A DNA stretch of 64,000 bases, from assembly GCA_021464415.1 (NCBI GenBank), contig CM038468.1, positions 62,699,220 through 62,763,219 of the forward strand, in the 5' to 3' direction. This document shows, in pieces, positions 11,201 through 26,200 of the stretch (the stretch's first letter is position 1; every line of letters starts with the position of its first letter). The translations under genes were made by a program, and so were the position numbers. The notes below the pieces were generated by a model that worked only from the letters and a program-made list of their open reading frames with translations, did no database searches and was not told the DNA's origin. This stretch comes from Lonicera japonica. Its lineage: Eukaryota > Streptophyta > Magnoliopsida > Dipsacales > Caprifoliaceae.

Positions 11201-14200
11201 ACCACACCACTGTGTGATAGCAGGGGAGCCAGGAATATTGTGAGTGGACGTGATAAAACAATGGAGAATTTTTTTTTAATAAACATTGCAAATGTTTAGA
11301 GATGGCAAGTGAGTCACAAGAAACTTTTCTATCACCGATGGGTACGTTAGATTTTAAAATTGAAAAATGATTGAAAATACTTATAAATTTATGAGAAGTT
11401 AGAATATATTGTTTGGAAAAATGAGAAGTTGGAATAAGATACCAGTGATTTGTTAGTTGTGCTATTACCTTTTCAGTTTTTACATGGAATCCAAATCTTT
11501 GGGCAATAGGTGTGAAGAATTAGAGAACTATTATTTTTATTCCGTAATAATAAAGACTGAATACAAAGCACCTTATATAGGAAGCAGACACGACTCCTAA
11601 CTGACCTAAAATGCCTCTCAAGGTGGGACACTACCCACAAAACTCTCTAACTAGAATATATCAAATAAAATAACATAAATAAACAAAATAAATAATATTA
11701 AATTATCAATACTCCCCCTCAAGTTGGTGCGAAGATATATGTCATGCCCAACTTGCGCACTTGAAATTCAAACGGTTGCCTTAACAGGCCCTTGGTCAAA
11801 ATAACTACAACTTGTTGATTAGACGGAACAAAGGGAGTACAGATTATTCCACCTTCTAGCTTCTTTTTTATGAAGTGCCTATCAATCTCAACATGTTTCG
11901 TCCTATCATGTAAGACCGAATTGTGGGCAATACTGATAGCAACCTTGTTATCACAATATAGCTTCATCAGGAGACATATTGGCCTTCTAAGTTCTTCTAA
12001 GACCCTTTGTAGCCAAAGAACCTCACATACCCCTTGGGCCATTGATCTGAATTCAGCTTCTGCACTGCTTCTAGCGACAACAATTTGCTTCTTGCTTCTC
12101 CATGTAACCAAGTTACCCCAAAGAAACGTACAGTAGCCAGACGTAGACCGTCTATCAGTAACCAATCCAACCCAATCAGCATCAGTATACGCCTCTATCC
12201 TTCTTTTATCATTTTTTTCTGAAGAATAAACCTTTCTTTAGGGAGCCTTTAAGGTAATGAAGAATACGGTACACAGCCACTAGATGCTCTTCACATGGTG
12301 AGTGCATGAACTGACTAACCATGCTCACAACGAAAGCAATGTCAGGGCACGTTGAGACAAGTAAATTAGTTTCCCAACTAGCCTTTGGTATCTCCCTGTT
12401 TCGACTAGAACACCGTCTTTAACATCTCCTAGCTTGGTACCCAATTCTATGGGAGTATCCGACAGCTTACACCCACTCATCCCAGTTTTTGCCAGTAAAT
12501 CCAATATATATTTCTGTTATGAGACTACAATACCATTTTTTGAACGAGTCACCTCCATTCCAAGGAAGTACCGTAGGTCGCCAAAATCCTTAATCTCAAA
12601 TTCTTTGGCAAGATATCACTTCAATCGACTCATTTCTTCAACATCATCCCCGGTCAAAATCATATAATCCACATAAACTATGAGAACAGAGAGCTCGTTT
12701 CTTGTGGACGTCTTTATGAAGAGAGTATGATCAGACTGCCCTTAAATATATCCTTGGCCCTTGAGAAACTTCGTTAATCTTTCGAACCAAGCCCTAGGGG
12801 ATTGTTTAAGGCCATACAAAAACCTCTTTAGCTTGCAGATTTTTGTCTTAAATTCCTCAGTGAAACCAGGTGGAAGTTCCATATAGACCCCTCTTCTAAG
12901 TCTCCATTCAAGAAGGCATTCTTCACATCTAACTGATTCAAAAGTCAGTCCAGGTTAACTGCAACTGATAAGAGAACCCGAACTGTATTTAGTTTTGCTA
13001 CTGAAGAAAAGGTTTCGGAGTAATCCACTCCATACGTTTGAGTGAAAACTTTAGCCACCAGGTGAGCCTTGTACCGTTCCACTGACCCATCTAAGTTGTA
13101 CTTCACAGTGAATACCCATTTATAACCAACAACTGTCTTTCCTTCTGGAAGCTTTACTTTCTCTCAAGTAGCATTCGTCTCCAGCGCTCTCATCTCCTTA
13201 TCATAGTTGTCAAATCGTGAATCGTATCGCGAATCGAAAACCTATGAATCGCGTATCGCGAATTATATCGTGAATCGTATCGTAAGATTCGGTGCAAAAC
13301 TTTTAAAAAGGATTTAAACAACTAATTAATGTATATAAAACTCTATTGAGTAACTATAAACATAATTAAATAACAAAAATAATTTTTGGATATGATTACA
13401 CATCGTCTAACAGTATGACGTTTGCCTTCATGTAACTCTTTTAAGTTCCTATCCTCAAAACATGTTCATAGTTTATACTAGATGTACCAAAAAACATAAA
13501 AATAGTCTATTCAAAAGGTTATCAATAATCCATATCTTCATCATCATCAAGGGTTAATTCCTCATTGTTGTCATCATCATCTAGCAAGACCAAGTTCTCG
13601 TGACTCTGTGGAATAAGGTACAGATCACAGACCCTCTGTGACTGTGGAATCTGGAATGGAATGGAAGATAAGATAAGAAGAAAGGCGAAGAGAAGAAGAA
13701 GGTAAAACTAACCAGAGGACCCACTGTGCTATACTCCTGAAGTTCTGATCAGTTAAAACTTGAAAGGTGAAGAGAGGAAAAAGGTGCTCAAGCGTTGAAG
13801 ACTAAGGAGGGTTTTTGATCGTTGACTGTGGGTTTTTAAACAAGGGATCAAATTGGTTTAGGCTTTTTGATAGTCGTTTGGAGTCCAATATAAGTTGCGT
13901 ACACAAAGTGAAAAAAAAAATGCTTAAAAGGGCTTTTTTGTCATCGGGTCCAGCATAACCCAACCCAAACCCTAGACTTTCTGAATCGGTACTGAATCTC
14001 GATTCAACCGATTCACCGATTCAACCGATTCTTCACGATTCATGAACAAAATCGATTCACTCCACGATTTTGTATCTATTTTATCAAGAATCGAATCGAA
14101 TCATACGATTCGTATTGTGAATCGGACGATTCTGACAACTATGCTCCTTATACATTGTTTCTCTCCACTCCATTACATTTAGAGCCTCCTGAACATTATC

Positions 14201-17200
14201 AGGAATAACCATATTCAACAAACGAGAAATAAACGCAGAATAGGAGGGTGAGATATTTCTATATGACAAAAAGTTCGAAATGGGGTATTTAAGAGATTTC
14301 GTACAAGGTCTGACTCCTTTTCTAAGAGCAATGGGAAGATCAAGTTGATCAAACTGATTTGACTCGGTATTATCGGGAGAACTACCTTCAGGTATCTCGA
14401 AAGAGTCATCGTGAATATCATGATCCATCACCAGGTTGGATCCTTGGGGTTGCTGAGGGATTGTTTCTTTCCTTCTTGTTCTAGATTTTTTTAGAATAAA
14501 CAAGACCTTAATAACGTTTTGCACACATCTCTGGTCCATCGGTAGTCAGATTTTGGGATAACACTAGCCCTGGTTGTCCACCATTATCAACAAAAGTATC
14601 TTCAATATTTAATTCATTTGTTTTCTCAGATTGTGTTAAAATAAGTAGGTACTTGTTCATACGAAACATCAACCACCGAATTATCAAAATCACAACCACC
14701 ATCTTCACTCGTGCTCTCCCTTTGAAGATGGGAGTCGTTATAATATGATTGCCCCTCAAAGAAGATAACATCCATAGAGACGTACAATTTTTTGAAAATC
14801 AAGTCAAAACATTTATACCCTTTCTGATTTGTAGGATAGCCTACAAAAATACATTTGTGTGCCTTTAAATCAAGTTTAGAACATTTTGGATCATGATTAT
14901 GAACAAAGGCAACACTTCCAAATATTTTTAAGGGAATATCCTCTAATAACCAAGTGTGGGGAAAAAGGTTAAAAAACAACTTGATAGGGGCTTTAAATTT
15001 CAAAATCGTGTTGGAAGCTGGTTAATAAGGTAAGTAACTGTTAAAATGGCATCTCCCTAAAGGTATTTAGGAACTTTAGTTTGGAAAATTAAAGCTCTAG
15101 CAACTTCTAGTAGATGCCTATTTTTCTTTCGGCAACTCCATTCTGTTGAGGAGTATAATTACAAGAACTTTGATGAATTATCCCATTTTTGACAAAAAAA
15201 TCCCCTAACATCTTATTAAAAAATTCCTTCCCATTATCACTCCGAAAAATTTGAATTTTGGTTTAAAATTGTGTGTATCATATTGTAGCTCTGAAACACA
15301 CTCCAAACTTCTGATTTTTCTTTTAAGAGAAAGACCCAACATATTTTAGTGTGGTCATCAATGAGAGTCACAAACCAACGTTTGCCAGAGCAAGTGGGCA
15401 ATCTAGAGGAACCCCAAACATCACTATGAATCAAGGTGAAAGGCAGTGATTTCTTATATAGTTTAGACGGAAAAACAGTGCATTGATGTTTCGCTAATTC
15501 ACAAAATTCACACCGAAATTGAAGCAAATTTTTATTCATTAATAACTTGGGAAACAAATGCCTTAACTATTGAAAGTTTGGACGTCCTAACCTATAATAC
15601 CATAGCAAAATCTGACTATCACTAGAAACAAAAATAGAATTAAAACAAGTCTGTCAGTCTTGCCTTCCAGAAGTAGACGTTATCGAAAAAGTAGAAACTC
15701 CCATCCTGTTTAACAACCCCAATCGTCTTTCCTGAATTTCAATCCTGAAATTCACAATGACAAAACCAAAAGTTAATTTGACAATTGAGATCAAGAGTTA
15801 ATTTGCTAACAGATATAAGATTATACGATAGATGAGAGACATGTAAGACATTTTTAAGAGAGAGACGGTGAGACAATTATGGTTCCTTTACCAGCAACTA
15901 CAGCGAAAGAACCATCAGCAATCTTAACTTTTTGATTCCCTGCACATGGAGTATATGACGAAAAGAATTCCGAGGTACCGGTCATGTAACCAGTGGCCCC
16001 TGAATCTAATATCCAGTTGTTATGGGATTTGATGCACGCAATTGTAGCTGAAAATGTGTTACCTGACTGAATTATAGAACATGAGAAGCCAGAGTTTCCT
16101 AAGGAATGAAATTGAACCATTTTACACAAATGCTCCATTTGTTCCTTTGTGAATGCAAGTGGTTCTGAGGAAGACTGATGCTCTGAATCTGCATTGCTTG
16201 CTTAGAATTCTCGTGTTCCTCCCCTTTTTTGTTATCCCGCTTTTTCCAAGTTGCTGGTTTACCATGAAGCTTCCAACAACTATCCCTAGTATGACCTGGC
16301 CACTTATAATGATCACACCACAATCTTTGCTTTCCTCCCCACTTATCACCGTCTACTGCTCTATCATGAACTACCAGAGCAGATCCTTCACCATTTGCAC
16401 AGGTTTCACGTTCGTCTCTCAACATCACACATCGACGAGCCTCTTCCTTCCGTACCTCTGAAAACACTTCTCTGATAATAGGCAAAGAAATCCTACCTAA
16501 AATACGACCCCGAACTTCGACTAAATCCTTGTTTAGTCCAGCTAACAAGACAAACACACGACCTCGCTCAACCTTCTTCTTGTAACGAGCGCTATTATTC
16601 GGGTTTTCCCACTCTTCGGTTTCAAACAAATCCAACTCTTGCCATGTGGCCATCATGTCGTGGTAGTAAGCTGTAACCCCACGATCCCCTTGTTGCATCT
16701 TCCACAACTTGTTATTAAGTTCGAACATTTGAGAATAGTTGTTTAGATCAGAGTACGTTTCCTTAACCGCTTGCCAGATATCTCAAGCAGTTAATAAAAA
16801 AATGTAGGGTTTACCAAGCCCAGCCTCCATGGAATTGATCAACCACGAGGTAACCATCGAATTCTCCTTGCGCCACGACTTAAAGCCCGTGTCGTTAGAT
16901 GGTTGTGGTACCACCTCGCCATTCACATAACCTAATTTTCTTTTGCCATCAATAAACAGCCTCATTGATTGTGCACATTCAAGATAGTTTCTTCCATTCA
17001 ACATGTGACTGATGTTCACTACCGGATTTTCACTCACCGAATAAATAGAAGCAAACTGCGATATAAGATCTATGAACATAGAAGACGTGCTTGTGGTGGA
17101 ACCACTAGCAGAATCTGTGAGACCCGGAGTAGTAGCACCCACCATAGCCAGTTTATAATTCATATAGCTAGAGGATCAGCAACTAATCAAACAAAATCAG

Positions 17201-20200
17201 GACATAATAAAACCAAATCTTGAACAAAATCAGCAACTAATCAAACTAAATCACGTTACACCAAATCTGGAACAAACTAACCAAGCCAAATCCAGACTAA
17301 ATTAAACCAAACCAGGGCTGGAACAAGGAGACGATCTAGTCTAGAGATTTTGGCAATGATCAGGGCAGCAACAAGCCGTCACGCGCGGTTATAGTTAATG
17401 GCGCGTAAGATCCACGCACAAGAGCAGGTGGCTTGTGTGGGTTTGGTTTCCGGTGATTTTTCTGGCGTGAGGTCGTCTGAAGATTCTGACCACCTCTGTG
17501 TGGGTGGTGTGATTAAAAAAAAAAGATACACGCGACTAGGGTTTGAGATTGCGCCGGAATAGTTTTGTTGGCGGCTAGGGTTTTGGCCGGAATAAATCGG
17601 CCTATGGTGTTCCTAACACTCCTTCCTAACCTCCTCTGATACCATGAAGAATTAGAGAGAACTACTATTTTTATTCCATAATAATAAAGACTGAATACAA
17701 AGCACCTTATATAAGAAGCAGACATGACTCCTAACTGACCTAAAATACCTCTCAAGGTGGGAGGGACACTACCCACAAAACTCTCTAACTAGAATATATC
17801 AAATAAAATAACATAAATAAATAATACTAAATTATCAATAAAGTGAGAATTTTCCATGAAAAAAGATAAAAAAAAGAGAAAGAACATCTCATCAAAATCA
17901 CCCATCACATTTTCCAACTTCTCATAAAACTTAATTTTTTCTCCAATCATTTTTCGAAAAAAAATTTAACCTAACAGACCCTACATGTAAAAATGGTAAA
18001 AAACTGTTCTATCTTACATATAAATAATTAAATGGAGCTCCCAACACCTTGACCAATGAAATTATTAATTATATATTTGAAAATAATAAATCAACCAATA
18101 TAGAAAATTAAGATAAAATTGATACCATAGGAGATACCTTATTTAAAACTATTCCATGAACACAATAATATTGACAAATATATGTAAAAATCTCCTAAAA
18201 GGACCATGATACCCGAGACATAAATGAATTTAAAGAAAAAAGCCATTAGATATGGCCATCATGCTATGTAAACGTTGAAAGAAAGAAAGAGAGACGTGGA
18301 ATTTGTTAAATGTTAAGTTAATGTATCTTAATTGTAATCAGTGTTTTGAATAGTGCGCTACGAGGCGCGCTATTGCGTTTTTCAGCGGAGAAACGCTACA
18401 TAACGTGATTGTACTTGCGTTTTTACTAAATAGCGTGAGCTATTTAATGACGTGGCACGCAATTTCATGCTATACGAACGCAATTTGACGCAATTGGTCA
18501 ATTCCTCACGCTATTTGAACCAGCCGCTTAAAAAAAATTAAGGGCAAAATCGATCAAGTTATAATAACAAACCCTAGCCTTGTCAAGATGTTCTTCTCTC
18601 TTCTTCTCGTTGTCTTCTCAACGGAAACGAGTGCTCTTCTCCTTTCTTCACTGTTTCTCCTCTTCTCCATAGATGTGAAACCCTAGCGCGAAAAAGAAGA
18701 GGCTTGATCTTGCTCTGCTTTAGGTGGATTTGAGCTGATTAGGGTTTTTTATAGGAGAGTAATCGGAGAGGGGTGGGTTAGAGAGAATCGTTTTTTAGGA
18801 GAAGTTACGATCGCTTTTGGTGGAGAAGAGGGGAAAGAACGTTTGTGAGAGAATAGTGAAAATAACAAAGGGAATAAAATTAAAGAGATAGGTTTTTAAT
18901 GTTATTGACAATGACCCCTTTATTTTTGGGTTCTTAATTTTGTACCCCTCTTTTTCTCTAATATATTTATCAACCCTTTTATTTTTGGGTTCTTTTTTTG
19001 TTATCCTTTTTCATATAAGTTTTTAATGGTTTTTAGTTTTTTATTAATATTTTTTAGTATAATATTATTTTTTATTTTTTTAATTATTACGCTATTCATT
19101 ATCCAAATTACTTACGCTATTGCGCAATTTGTGAGCGCTACGCAATTCCAGAACCAAAACGCAACGCGTTATGCTACGGCGATTTAAAACATTGCTTGTA
19201 ATGTTTATCCTTATACTTTTTACATCTTATCTCTAAATATTTGTTTAATACTACATAAATTAAAAAAAAATGGAAAAAGTTGAGCCCCCCCCCAGGCCTT
19301 AGCTGGCTCCATCCATGTCTGATAGGAATGGTGCATGATTTGAATGGCTAACATAGTACTTTTAGAAACAATCTATATACTATCTTCTGCAGTCGGTACC
19401 AACAAAATTACCAATGACTTCAACATAAGTTTACATTCAATCATCCATGTTGAAAGCAACAATACTAGTTATGGAAGTTGCTATAGATGTTAGGTCACCT
19501 TCAATCTGATTTTGAAGCTGGATTTTTCACTCTCAATGGAATATATGATCCATTTTCAATTATATCTATCTGGCACCTGTGGAGCAAGTGGCTAACAATT
19601 TAAATCTTCTTTGGGGACACCTCCTAATAACGAGTCCCTGCATGCAGATTGAAGGGTCTAGATGCACCCTTATGGATTAGTCAGGTGCCTTAAGAGGCAT
19701 GGATACCATAAGTTATCTAAAGAAAAAAGATCAAACATCAACCTCTCTAAATCCTGGGTAGAGCACACTAAATGGTTTGTCTCGTTTGATTGATTCAACA
19801 TATAACCGGAAGATTCCCTCTTGCTTCTAAGCAGGATCCAGAATATGGTTACTTTGATATACGCATCCACTTGGATATATTGTTTGTCTTGTCTGCAGCT
19901 GGCTTATCTGGAACCAAGAATGGTGGTTTTGGTCTAAGTTTTCATGTGGTAGATAATTTAACGATAAGTGTATATGTGTGGCATCAACATGTTCCCCACA
20001 AACTCAATGAAACATTATGAAAGCTAGCAAATATTAACAAAAATTTCACTAAAACACTATTTTAAACAATTGTCTACGCAGATAAAATTTAAGAGGTGAT
20101 AAATCAAATGTGACAAGGCCCTACATATCAAGATAAAATTTCTGTCTACGCAGAACTGATGAGCAGAACAGAATCATTTAAAACTACATTATCAATTGTC

Positions 20201-23200
20201 TATCTAATTAGATATAAACTTCTGCCATATACTTGACAGCCAAAACTTTTGAAGCTCACCGCTTGATATGGCTTCATATGCTAATTGAGGGCATATAAAG
20301 TGCACATGACAATCTATGGCTCCTGCTGTTACTATCATTCCTTCTCCAGCAATAACCTCTGTGCTAACCTAATTGAAAGGACGAAAAAAAACAGCATTAA
20401 GCTACTGGGTAATCATAAATCTCTGCCAGTATTTGTAATGTGAAATTAGACTCACCCCAATTGTCATGTTGTTAGATACACTTTTCATAACATCAGGGTT
20501 GCCAGCTTTCCCAAGTGAAACAATTAACCCTCCTTTAATACCAATATCAGCCTTGAAAATTCCTGTATAATCAACAATGACGGCATTTGTGATTACAGTA
20601 TCCAGACAGTCAGCAGCGCAATACCCAGAAGCCTGCCCCATTCCATCTCTTAAAACCTTTCCACCTCCAAACACGCATTCATCGCCATAAACGGCAAAAT
20701 CTCTCTCAATTTCTGCAAACAAATCAGTGTCACCAAGTCTAATTTTGTCACCAACCGTGGGACCATACATATTAGCATAGGCCTCATGAGATAATGTAAA
20801 GGTATAAGCAGATCCTTCTTCAATGACACCTTCACTGCAAACCAGTTTCGAAGTAAGGTATCTCCTTAATCAATAACAATATTGGCAAAAGAGGATATCT
20901 CAATAGAGAAATCCTAGCTTCTGAGGAGAGCAAAAAACAAATTCAAACACCGGCAACAGAAAAATGCTTCAACAATTTTCTAAACCTGGCATGTGTTTCT
21001 TCAATATTCCCAAATGCTCTTGCACATACAGTATCCACCACTGCTATCATATTGGCATCATGAACAGGACCATCAACAATTCCATTTCCTCCTCTGATAA
21101 CTTGCTTACCGCCAATCCTTACGAGAGTGACACTTTTTGTATCCCCTGGCTGGAAAAGCATAAAATCTATTGGTTTAAACTGGAAAGCATGCAGGGGATG
21201 AACTAAATGGCAGAGAAGTAAGTAAGGACATTGACATGAACTATATATATATCCAGTAAACAATGAACAAAAGAATAGAAATAGGACAGAATGCGAAGAC
21301 AGCTGGTATAAACAACTTTAAGATATATATTATGTGTGTGTTTGTGAAGACTGCTCGTATTAACAGCTTTAATATAAAACAACAAAAACATCATTAGCTA
21401 CACTTGAAATCGAGAGTCAACAAGGTGCAACCTCAAACCGAGTGGCTGTCCCCGCTGGTATATTTAATCGCATGCCATATGCTTTCTTCCGATCAAAAGC
21501 CAAACATGGGTTCACCTCAATAAAGTGATAGTGGCTGCCAACCTGGCCGATTGAAAAAAATTGTTATTATCTTTACACAAAAGTTGTATACAATAAAATA
21601 AGATGAAAAGTTGATTAGCTCATTGTGAGACAGATATATGAGATTACTATAGTTGACATGATACATTAATTAGATTCCTTAATACAATAAGTTATTAAAC
21701 AGAAAACCATAAAGAAACGTGAATGAACCACTATCAATGTCTCTTGCAGACTCCACATCTTTGGTGCAAATGCAGGTAACGTCATGTATCACATCTTACT
21801 CCATAATCCATGATTGTCAGCAGATATGGAAGTAGTGGAAGTAGTGGGTGATGTAGCCAATGGGAGATGATTTTTATAAATATCATACTTAGTATTCTTT
21901 GCAGATGGCAGTATTTAATGAATGTAACACATATTTAGGAGCCATAGAAAATATAGAGCAACCACCTGAATCGGTCGGTCTCCAGTGTTAGTAACTTTAA
22001 GGATTAATGCTTTCCTTCCCGAATTAAGCATAATGTATCCACCTCCAAATTTTAGTTCGCCTGGAATTTTATCTTCTTCTATCCTGGGAAACTTTTCTAG
22101 TGATGGAACTGCAAAACTAACAACCATCCATCAATGCCCTTCAAGGAATAATATGGAACCAGTATCATGCATAATCTGTTTCAAAAATACTGTATTTGAA
22201 AAACACAAAGAACACAGGATGAAAAGTCTAACTATATATGCATATAAAATAAATGTGTATTTACATATATATAAACAGCTTTTGCCACAGTTTCAATGCA
22301 ATAACCTTGGTCATACAAACTTCTAAGAACAAAAAATGTTGGAGAAGGGTGTTTTTTTTGGGGCTTTAAACCCATCTTGTCAGTGAGAAGCCTTAGCAGA
22401 GCTAATATTAGCCATCTTGCATACAAGTAGCAGTATTGATATCTGCACCATGCTTTGTTGTCATTTAAGGTGGTCTCCGAGATTGATTTGCGAAAAAGGA
22501 GCTGTTATTATGGTGATTGAGGTTCAAGATCGTTCAGACATCCTCTGCATTGTTGTTACTACTTAATATTCTACATGTCACACATCATAGGCTTCTTAAT
22601 GGTCCCCGTGTAGAACCAAAATGATTAGGGACAAGGCACTTGAACAATTGAAGAGACGGTGCGTTGGAAGAGGCAATACTTGTCTAGGGGATAGGTTACC
22701 TCTCATAAGGAGTTCTATTGACCTAAAAGTCACTAATCTTGTTTTGATAATAACAGTAGGTTAATCTTATGTAATTTAACATGTGTGTTGTTTCTAAGTA
22801 TAGCCACTATTCAATGATTATCATATGTGGAACAAAACTGACAAACCGAAACCGAGATCACACCTCCGCAAGTACACACAAGCTCTCCTCATGCAAGAAT
22901 GATCAATATCAAAATTCACATTCCATTGTGGATCAATGTCTAAGAACATGTGGAGAAACAAGAAACGAGCTAAGCATTCGAAGACTCATTAAATCTTTAC
23001 GTGAGTGTTTAAGTTTTATTGTAAAGTTTCTTGATTGATCAATCATATAACTCATACATACTCATATAGCATTGAAAGATTGATCCAAAACAAGTTTGCA
23101 ATTGAATTCCTTTGAAACATCATTCTCCAAAAACCGGTTTTCAAAATAAATTTATATTAAATTCAAATGAGCATATTTTGAGCTCTCCCGAAACTAGGTG

Positions 23201-26200
23201 TCTTAGGAACATGTTTTTAACATCCCCCAAGCATTAAAATTAATCTTGGAGCTAAATTGTGAAAGTCTAAATTTTGGAAAATTGGTTGGTTGGTTGGACA
23301 GTGGGCATCAGTCGACTGATGGCCTAGGCTCAGTTGACTGAGTTCCATCAGTCGACTGATGCTTCAGAATATAACCGTTGTATTTCTGATATTTTACCAT
23401 TTTTGGCACCAAACTTCTACCCACTCTCTAAAACGGTCATATCTTGTTTAGGACTATATATACAACATCTAAGACACTTTCAACCCACCTTGAATCACTA
23501 TTCATCTCTATTATTCATCAATATTCAAAGATTCAAGAAATTGTGTTGATCAATCATTCATTATTTGAGCTATAATTCTTGATCAAACTTGATAACTCTA
23601 GTGTGAGCTTCATTTGTAATCTCAAGATACACTTAAGAGCTATTGTAAATGGGCGTTCATCACCAAACAAACTTTATTCATCAAATTGTGAGAAGTTCAT
23701 TTGATAGGATAGCAAGATGGTTTCTTGTGTGAGTGTAATGAGAAAATACACTTGTAAGAGGTTTGATTTTCACTCGTAAGAAAATCGGTTTAGTGGAATT
23801 TCTTGGGGAACTACTTGGGCGCGGACATATGGTCTAAACAACCGAACCGGGAGAACAAAACGTTTTGGGCTTATTTGGTTTAATCATTCTATCTCTAGCT
23901 CTTTATTTTTCTTGCATTATTATTTCTTATGATTGGGATTGCTTGCTTGGTTTGCTTGTTTCTTGATATAGACTTAAATTCTTTTTGAAACTATTTTTAA
24001 AACCAGATTAAGTTTCAAAAACCCTATTCACCCCCCCCCCCTCTCTCTCTGTAAGGTGTTTTCCGACCTAAAAGTTCTTTTATCTTGCTTTTCTACCTAT
24101 TTGTTGTCTGTCTTTCTTATTACTGATTTTGTTTAAAAGGGCACGGCTAAACTTCTAAAAGACTTAATTATGAGGAGGCTGGGTGAACAGTTGAAAAATA
24201 AAGATGCGGTATGGATGAAGGTCTCTAGCCTTATCCAGGAAACAACTTGGGGATTTGCAACTTGAGAAAATTTTATCAGGCTATTGTCTGGAAGTGTTTG
24301 GGTTTGAATAGAGTAGGGGTTCTTCCAGAGGTCTGTCATTGTTAATATATCTAGAGAATATTTGGTCGTCGGGAAAAAGAGGCTCGGCTATCCTATGAGG
24401 TTACAAAGGTGCATAATAAGAGGCGGGATATATTCTCTCAATAAACTTTGTGATTGGTTCAAGCCAGAGAATGGTTTTTCCTTGATCACTATAGTAGTCA
24501 TGGTCCTTTGCTTTCTCTGAATTTATTTTCTTTAGCCATACAAGAAAATGCTTTAGTGGCCAATTATATATCAGAAGTGGGCAGGTACTTAGTATGGGAT
24601 CGGCAATTCTGTATAATCTTTAGAATGCTTCAGCTGACCAGACAAAATAAAGTGAACACTACAAGTACAAAGCATCCTCACCTGGAAGGAAAGAGCCCTG
24701 TAAAGCTAGATCCAGATTTCCATTTTCACTGGCGATTGCATCATGGATGGTGATTAACTTTGTACCGTCAGGAAAGGTACCCTCAACCTAAATGTAGAAT
24801 TAGAGGCTAATATTCACTTAAACAATTTACTGGAAACAATTTAAATATGCAACAAAAAAGGGAAATTAACAGAGAGAAGAAGAAAATATCAAAAAGTACA
24901 AAGCAGAAAGATTGACAAACTTTCTAGAAGTAACAGCGAGATAGCACATATTCAAATTAAAGGGAGATGAGTTTGCAATTTGGAAACCAGGAAATAGTGT
25001 CTGACAATATTACTAGTTGGTGAGGAGAGATCTGTTCAGCAAAAATGAGCATATTAACGGAGAAAGACAAGAAAAGAACTCCATGTTTGCTGAGCACTGT
25101 CACATACTTACAGATGTAAGTCACCTGACTCAAGATTGTTAAACTAGAATGGGCTTGTTAATAACTATTTAAAGAAAGTTCCATATCAAATGAAATATAA
25201 ATACAGTTTGGTACCTGCACAGCATCCAAAAGGTATGGGACAGCCGGAAGAACTTGTCTCCTGTTAATGAAGTAGATTCTGTCAGATTCTGTAATTGTTA
25301 TCAAAGGTAAAACGGCCTCACAAGCTTGTTATATGGTCATTAAAATTGGGTCCATGAATACCCAATTGTTGGATCCTGGTTAGAGAAACATGCAAGGACT
25401 CTTTTCTGTCATCACTCAAAATATCCCATATGTACCCTTCAATGAAAGAACTTTATGAAACCTTTGTTGAAGCAATTGCACTTCCTATCACCTTGTTCAA
25501 ACCAATGCTGCCACAATATTTTCAGAACAACTACATCAATAACCAAGTAACTTTAATCTTTTTGGTAAACCCAAAAGGTGAGAAAATCCTAATTGCTACT
25601 TGAATTTTCAACAATCATGAGAACTTTTTACTGACTTCTCTTCTCTGCTAAAAGCAGATTGGATTACCACATGTTCTCAACTGGATCATTCAAGCATCAG
25701 CATTATTGGCTTCATTGAATAAAATCAAGGCCTTCTATTTAACTCATCCTCTTCCCGGAACTAAAAAATGACCAATATGACTAGATTGATCAAAGATAGA
25801 TAAAGGGGAAACAAATAGATGGCGCAAGCTAATATACGGTGTACCTCATATTTAAATAAATAAGAATTTCGAAAACAGTTCAAATCATACCTTCCTAAAA
25901 GTTGTCTCCCAATGTCCATTAATTCTGCCACAGTCTTGTCACCATCGTGTACAAACTCAAGGATCTAAAGAATGAAAATGAGCAAGAAAAAAAAGATCAA
26001 ACAGAAGGCAAAAATTAAAGACAAACATGTAACACTGCTTTTACCGCACCACATTGTGTGGGTGCACGCTAGTTCCATAAGGAGGAATGATGTCTCTAAC
26101 TGAAATAGATGGTACAAGTTTAAATAATGTTATCTATGTATGATCATATTGAGTCTATTTAAGCACGTTTCTAGAAATAACACAATCATACAAATGGCCC

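Larger units (their letters stand above)
11513..17837 (-). mobile_element. Ty1/copia LTR retrotransposon, degenerate, in urease intron 9
   Basis: Terminal repeats lie at 17645-17837 (5' on the minus strand) and 11513-11708 (3'), bounded by TG...CA. Next to the 5' LTR is a tRNA-iMet-type primer binding site (TGGTATCAGAG at about 17634-17644, minus). Next to the 3' LTR is a polypurine tract (GAGGGGGAGTAT at 11709-11720). Domains run in copia order: gag, zinc knuckle, protease, integrase, reverse transcriptase, RNase H. The LTRs differ by about six substitutions, all transitions by eye, plus three indels in roughly 190 bp, so insertion is fairly old. Many in-frame stops make it non-autonomous. 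A hAT MITE (13202-14143) interrupts the reverse transcriptase region. Flanking 5-mers (aggtg, ataaa) do not match. It is transcribed antisense to nothing, since urease has the same orientation. Confidence 0.93.

Noticed and set aside
16153..16461. 102-codon open frame on the plus strand
   Set aside because: Antisense shadow of the copia gag; no recognisable protein.
11508..17842. Target duplication of the copia element
   Set aside because: Flanking 5-mers aggtg and ataaa do not match. The identity of the element rests on LTRs, primer site and domains instead.
19790..20020. 76-codon open frame in urease intron 9
   Set aside because: No similarity recognised and it lies wholly within an intron; treated as chance.
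24454..24753. 99-codon plus-strand open frame
   Set aside because: It runs through urease exon 4 on the opposite strand; shadow and intron sequence.
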